A stretch of 8,172 nt of DNA. Origin: Alphaproteobacteria bacterium (GTDB lineage: Bacteria > Pseudomonadota > Alphaproteobacteria > Paracaedibacterales > JAKBAR01). The stretch spans positions 1 to 8,172 of the forward strand of contig JAIESS010000041.1 of the NCBI GenBank assembly GCA_019745755.1, given 5' to 3'. The position numbers and the translations under genes are program-made. How positions within the stretch are numbered: position 1 is the first letter of the stretch; every line of letters begins with the position of its first letter. The notes under the pieces were generated by a model. It ran no database searches. It was not told the DNA's origin and saw nothing but the letters and a program-made list of their open reading frames with translations. This document shows positions 7,170 to 8,172 of the stretch, in pieces.

Positions 7170-7172
7170 GGA
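7167..7172 (+). promoter_or_regulatory. Ribosome binding site of the CPBP gene overlapping the mscS stop codon
   Basis: TAAGGA begins with the TAA stop codon of the channel gene and lies six bases before the ATG at 7179. A ribosome ending on the channel message would stop on the next gene's binding site, which suggests coupled translation. Confidence 0.7.
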
Positions 7173-7178
7173 CTACCC

Positions 7179-8048
7179 ATGACAGTTTTCCCCTCATCCC
7201 TGCATACTCTCTTGCTATCACTGACCTTGATCGCTGTCATTGGCCCATGGATTCATCGAAAGATAGGCATCAGCACTATGATAGCCTCTGTTGTGCTAGC
7301 GTTTTATTTGGGATACATAAAAATTGCAGGTGTTCTTGCCCTCGTTCTTTTAGGCAGCCTTTCATACGCCTATCAAACCTTTGATTATCCAAAAATCTTG
7401 AAAGGTGTTCTCTTTTTCCTGATCACGCTTGTCACCCTTGCACTTTTCATGCACAAGATGCCGGGCTTTGCCAATTGGCGCGTTTTGAAAAACATTCAAG
7501 CGTCCCCACTGTCCATGCCACACGCACTCTATCTGAACCTAGATAAAGTCTTTGCGGCTGTTCTTGTGCTGTTAACATTTAAAAATGCACCTACACTCAC
7601 CTTACGCTCATGGAATGAGGGCTTGCCCAGCGGGATTGCCTACGGTGCAATTGCAGCTGCCTTTCTCATGCTGATTGCACTGCAAAGCGGATTCGTTGCC
7701 CTCGACCTTAAGGTTCCACCCCATGCATTGCTATGGGTTTTGAGCAATTTTGCTTTCGTATGTATTGCAGAAGAAGTGTTTTTCCGTGGATTCCTTCAAC
7801 CTTCCCTCATGAAGGTCCTACCCGGAAAACCCGGCACCATTATCGCGATCGGCCTTACTTCCCTTGTTTTTGCAGGCATTCATTATTATGGAGGCCCCAT
7901 CTTCATGGGACTCTCAGCTATAGCTGGTATTGTTTATGGTGCGTGTTATTGGCGCACGGGACGATTAGAATCAGCGATCATTGCGCACTTTGTTTTAAAT
8001 ACGATTCACTATTTTGCATTTAGCTATCCGGCGTTATTACGCCCTTAA
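7179..8048 (+). CDS. CPBP-family intramembrane glutamic endopeptidase (Abi/CAAX protease-like)
   Basis: The 289-residue protein is strongly hydrophobic with about eight likely membrane helices. The C-terminal third has all motifs of the CPBP (Rce1/Abi) family: EEVFFR (198-203, catalytic Glu pair and Arg), FAGIH (231-235) and HFVLN (270-274), spread over separate helices. Members of this family cleave peptides within or near the membrane; in bacteria they process or give immunity to small peptides, and many have no known substrate. All catalytic residues appear intact, so it is probably active. The N-terminal 140 residues are membrane helices that I cannot assign to any other domain. It begins nine bases after the MscS-type channel stop and surely shares its transcript. 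No bacteriocin-like small gene is visible beside it. Confidence 0.88.
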   Translation: MTVFPSSLHTLLLSLTLIAVIGPWIHRKIGISTMIASVVLAFYLGYIKIAGVLALVLLGSLSYAYQTFDYPKILKGVLFFLITLVTLALFMHKMPGFANWRVLKNIQASPLSMPHALYLNLDKVFAAVLVLLTFKNAPTLTLRSWNEGLPSGIAYGAIAAAFLMLIALQSGFVALDLKVPPHALLWVLSNFAFVCIAEEVFFRGFLQPSLMKVLPGKPGTIIAIGLTSLVFAGIHYYGGPIFMGLSAIAGIVYGACYWRTGRLESAIIAHFVLNTIHYFAFSYPALLRP

Positions 8049-8076
8049 GAGTGCGCAAAAGAAAAAGAGTGAGGGT

Positions 8077-8172
8077 TTAGAGAACTTTTGCTAGAAATTC
8101 TTGGGCCCTTTTGGTGGTTGGTTTTTTGAAAAATAAGTTCGGTTTTTCTTTCTCGATTAAATATCCTTCATC
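8077..8172 (-). CDS. Likely amino-acid ABC transporter ATP-binding protein, C-terminal tail (cut by window edge)
   Basis: The minus strand from the window edge reads DEGYLIEKEKPNLFFKKPTT followed by KRAQEFLAKVL and a TAA stop (8079-8077). The pattern of a short D-loop-distal strand (D.G.I.E...P..FF..P...R...FL..VL) is the usual ending of GlnQ/HisP-type ATPases, which drive uptake of polar amino acids. Only 31 residues are visible and no Walker motif lies inside the window, so the call rests on this tail alone. It converges on the CPBP gene, 28 bases apart, with no hairpin that I can recognise between them. Confidence 0.65.
   Translation of the reverse strand, partial: DEGYLIEKEKPNLFFKKPTTKRAQEFLAKVL

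Noticed and set aside
7179..8048. CPBP gene as a bacteriocin-immunity or phage-defence component
   Set aside because: The family includes such members, but there is no bacteriocin-like peptide gene, transport gene or defence gene beside it; the neighbours are housekeeping.
8049..8076. Bidirectional terminator between the convergent CPBP and ABC ATPase genes
   Set aside because: I could not find an inverted repeat with a T run in this 28-base gap on either strand.

Overview
The window looks like ordinary chromosome of an alphaproteobacterium with moderately AT-rich DNA. The main clue is the clustering of mrp with hflK-hflC-degP, an arrangement I associate with that class. The AT-rich sequence and long A/T runs would fit a host-associated lineage of the Rickettsiales/Holosporales kind, but that placement is inference. 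I see no transposase, integrase, phage gene, CRISPR array, tRNA or rRNA.

Layout. Bases 1-214 (minus strand) hold the S4-domain start of an RluD-type pseudouridine synthase cut by the window edge. A Rho-independent terminator (224-257, minus strand) separates it from a minus-strand operon running 4002 to 301: hflK, hflC, then a DegP/HtrA periplasmic protease. hflK and hflC overlap by one base, and degP follows hflC after about 30 bases. A 57-base gap with overlapping divergent promoter candidates separates hflK from mrp (4060-5172, plus strand), an Fe-S carrier P-loop ATPase. Next come a fold-type II PLP enzyme of the threonine/serine dehydratase family (5210-6169), an MscS-type channel (6261-7169) and a CPBP-family intramembrane protease (7179-8048); the last two are tightly coupled. 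At the right edge, 8077-8172 (minus strand) is the C-terminal tail of what looks like an amino-acid ABC transporter ATPase, convergent with the CPBP gene.

How the genes work together. HflK and HflC form the SPFH-domain complex that surrounds and tunes the membrane protease FtsH, and DegP degrades or refolds misfolded periplasmic proteins, so the minus-strand operon is an envelope protein quality-control unit. The MscS-CPBP pair also concerns the membrane, but a functional link between the two is only suggested by their spacing. Mrp serves Fe-S cluster delivery, and the dehydratase probably acts in amino-acid catabolism or conversion.

I find no convincing undescribed system. The points most worth checking are the MscS-CPBP pairing, substituted motifs in the dehydratase, a terminator pressed against the pseudouridine synthase start, and homopolymer runs in degP, hflK and mrp.
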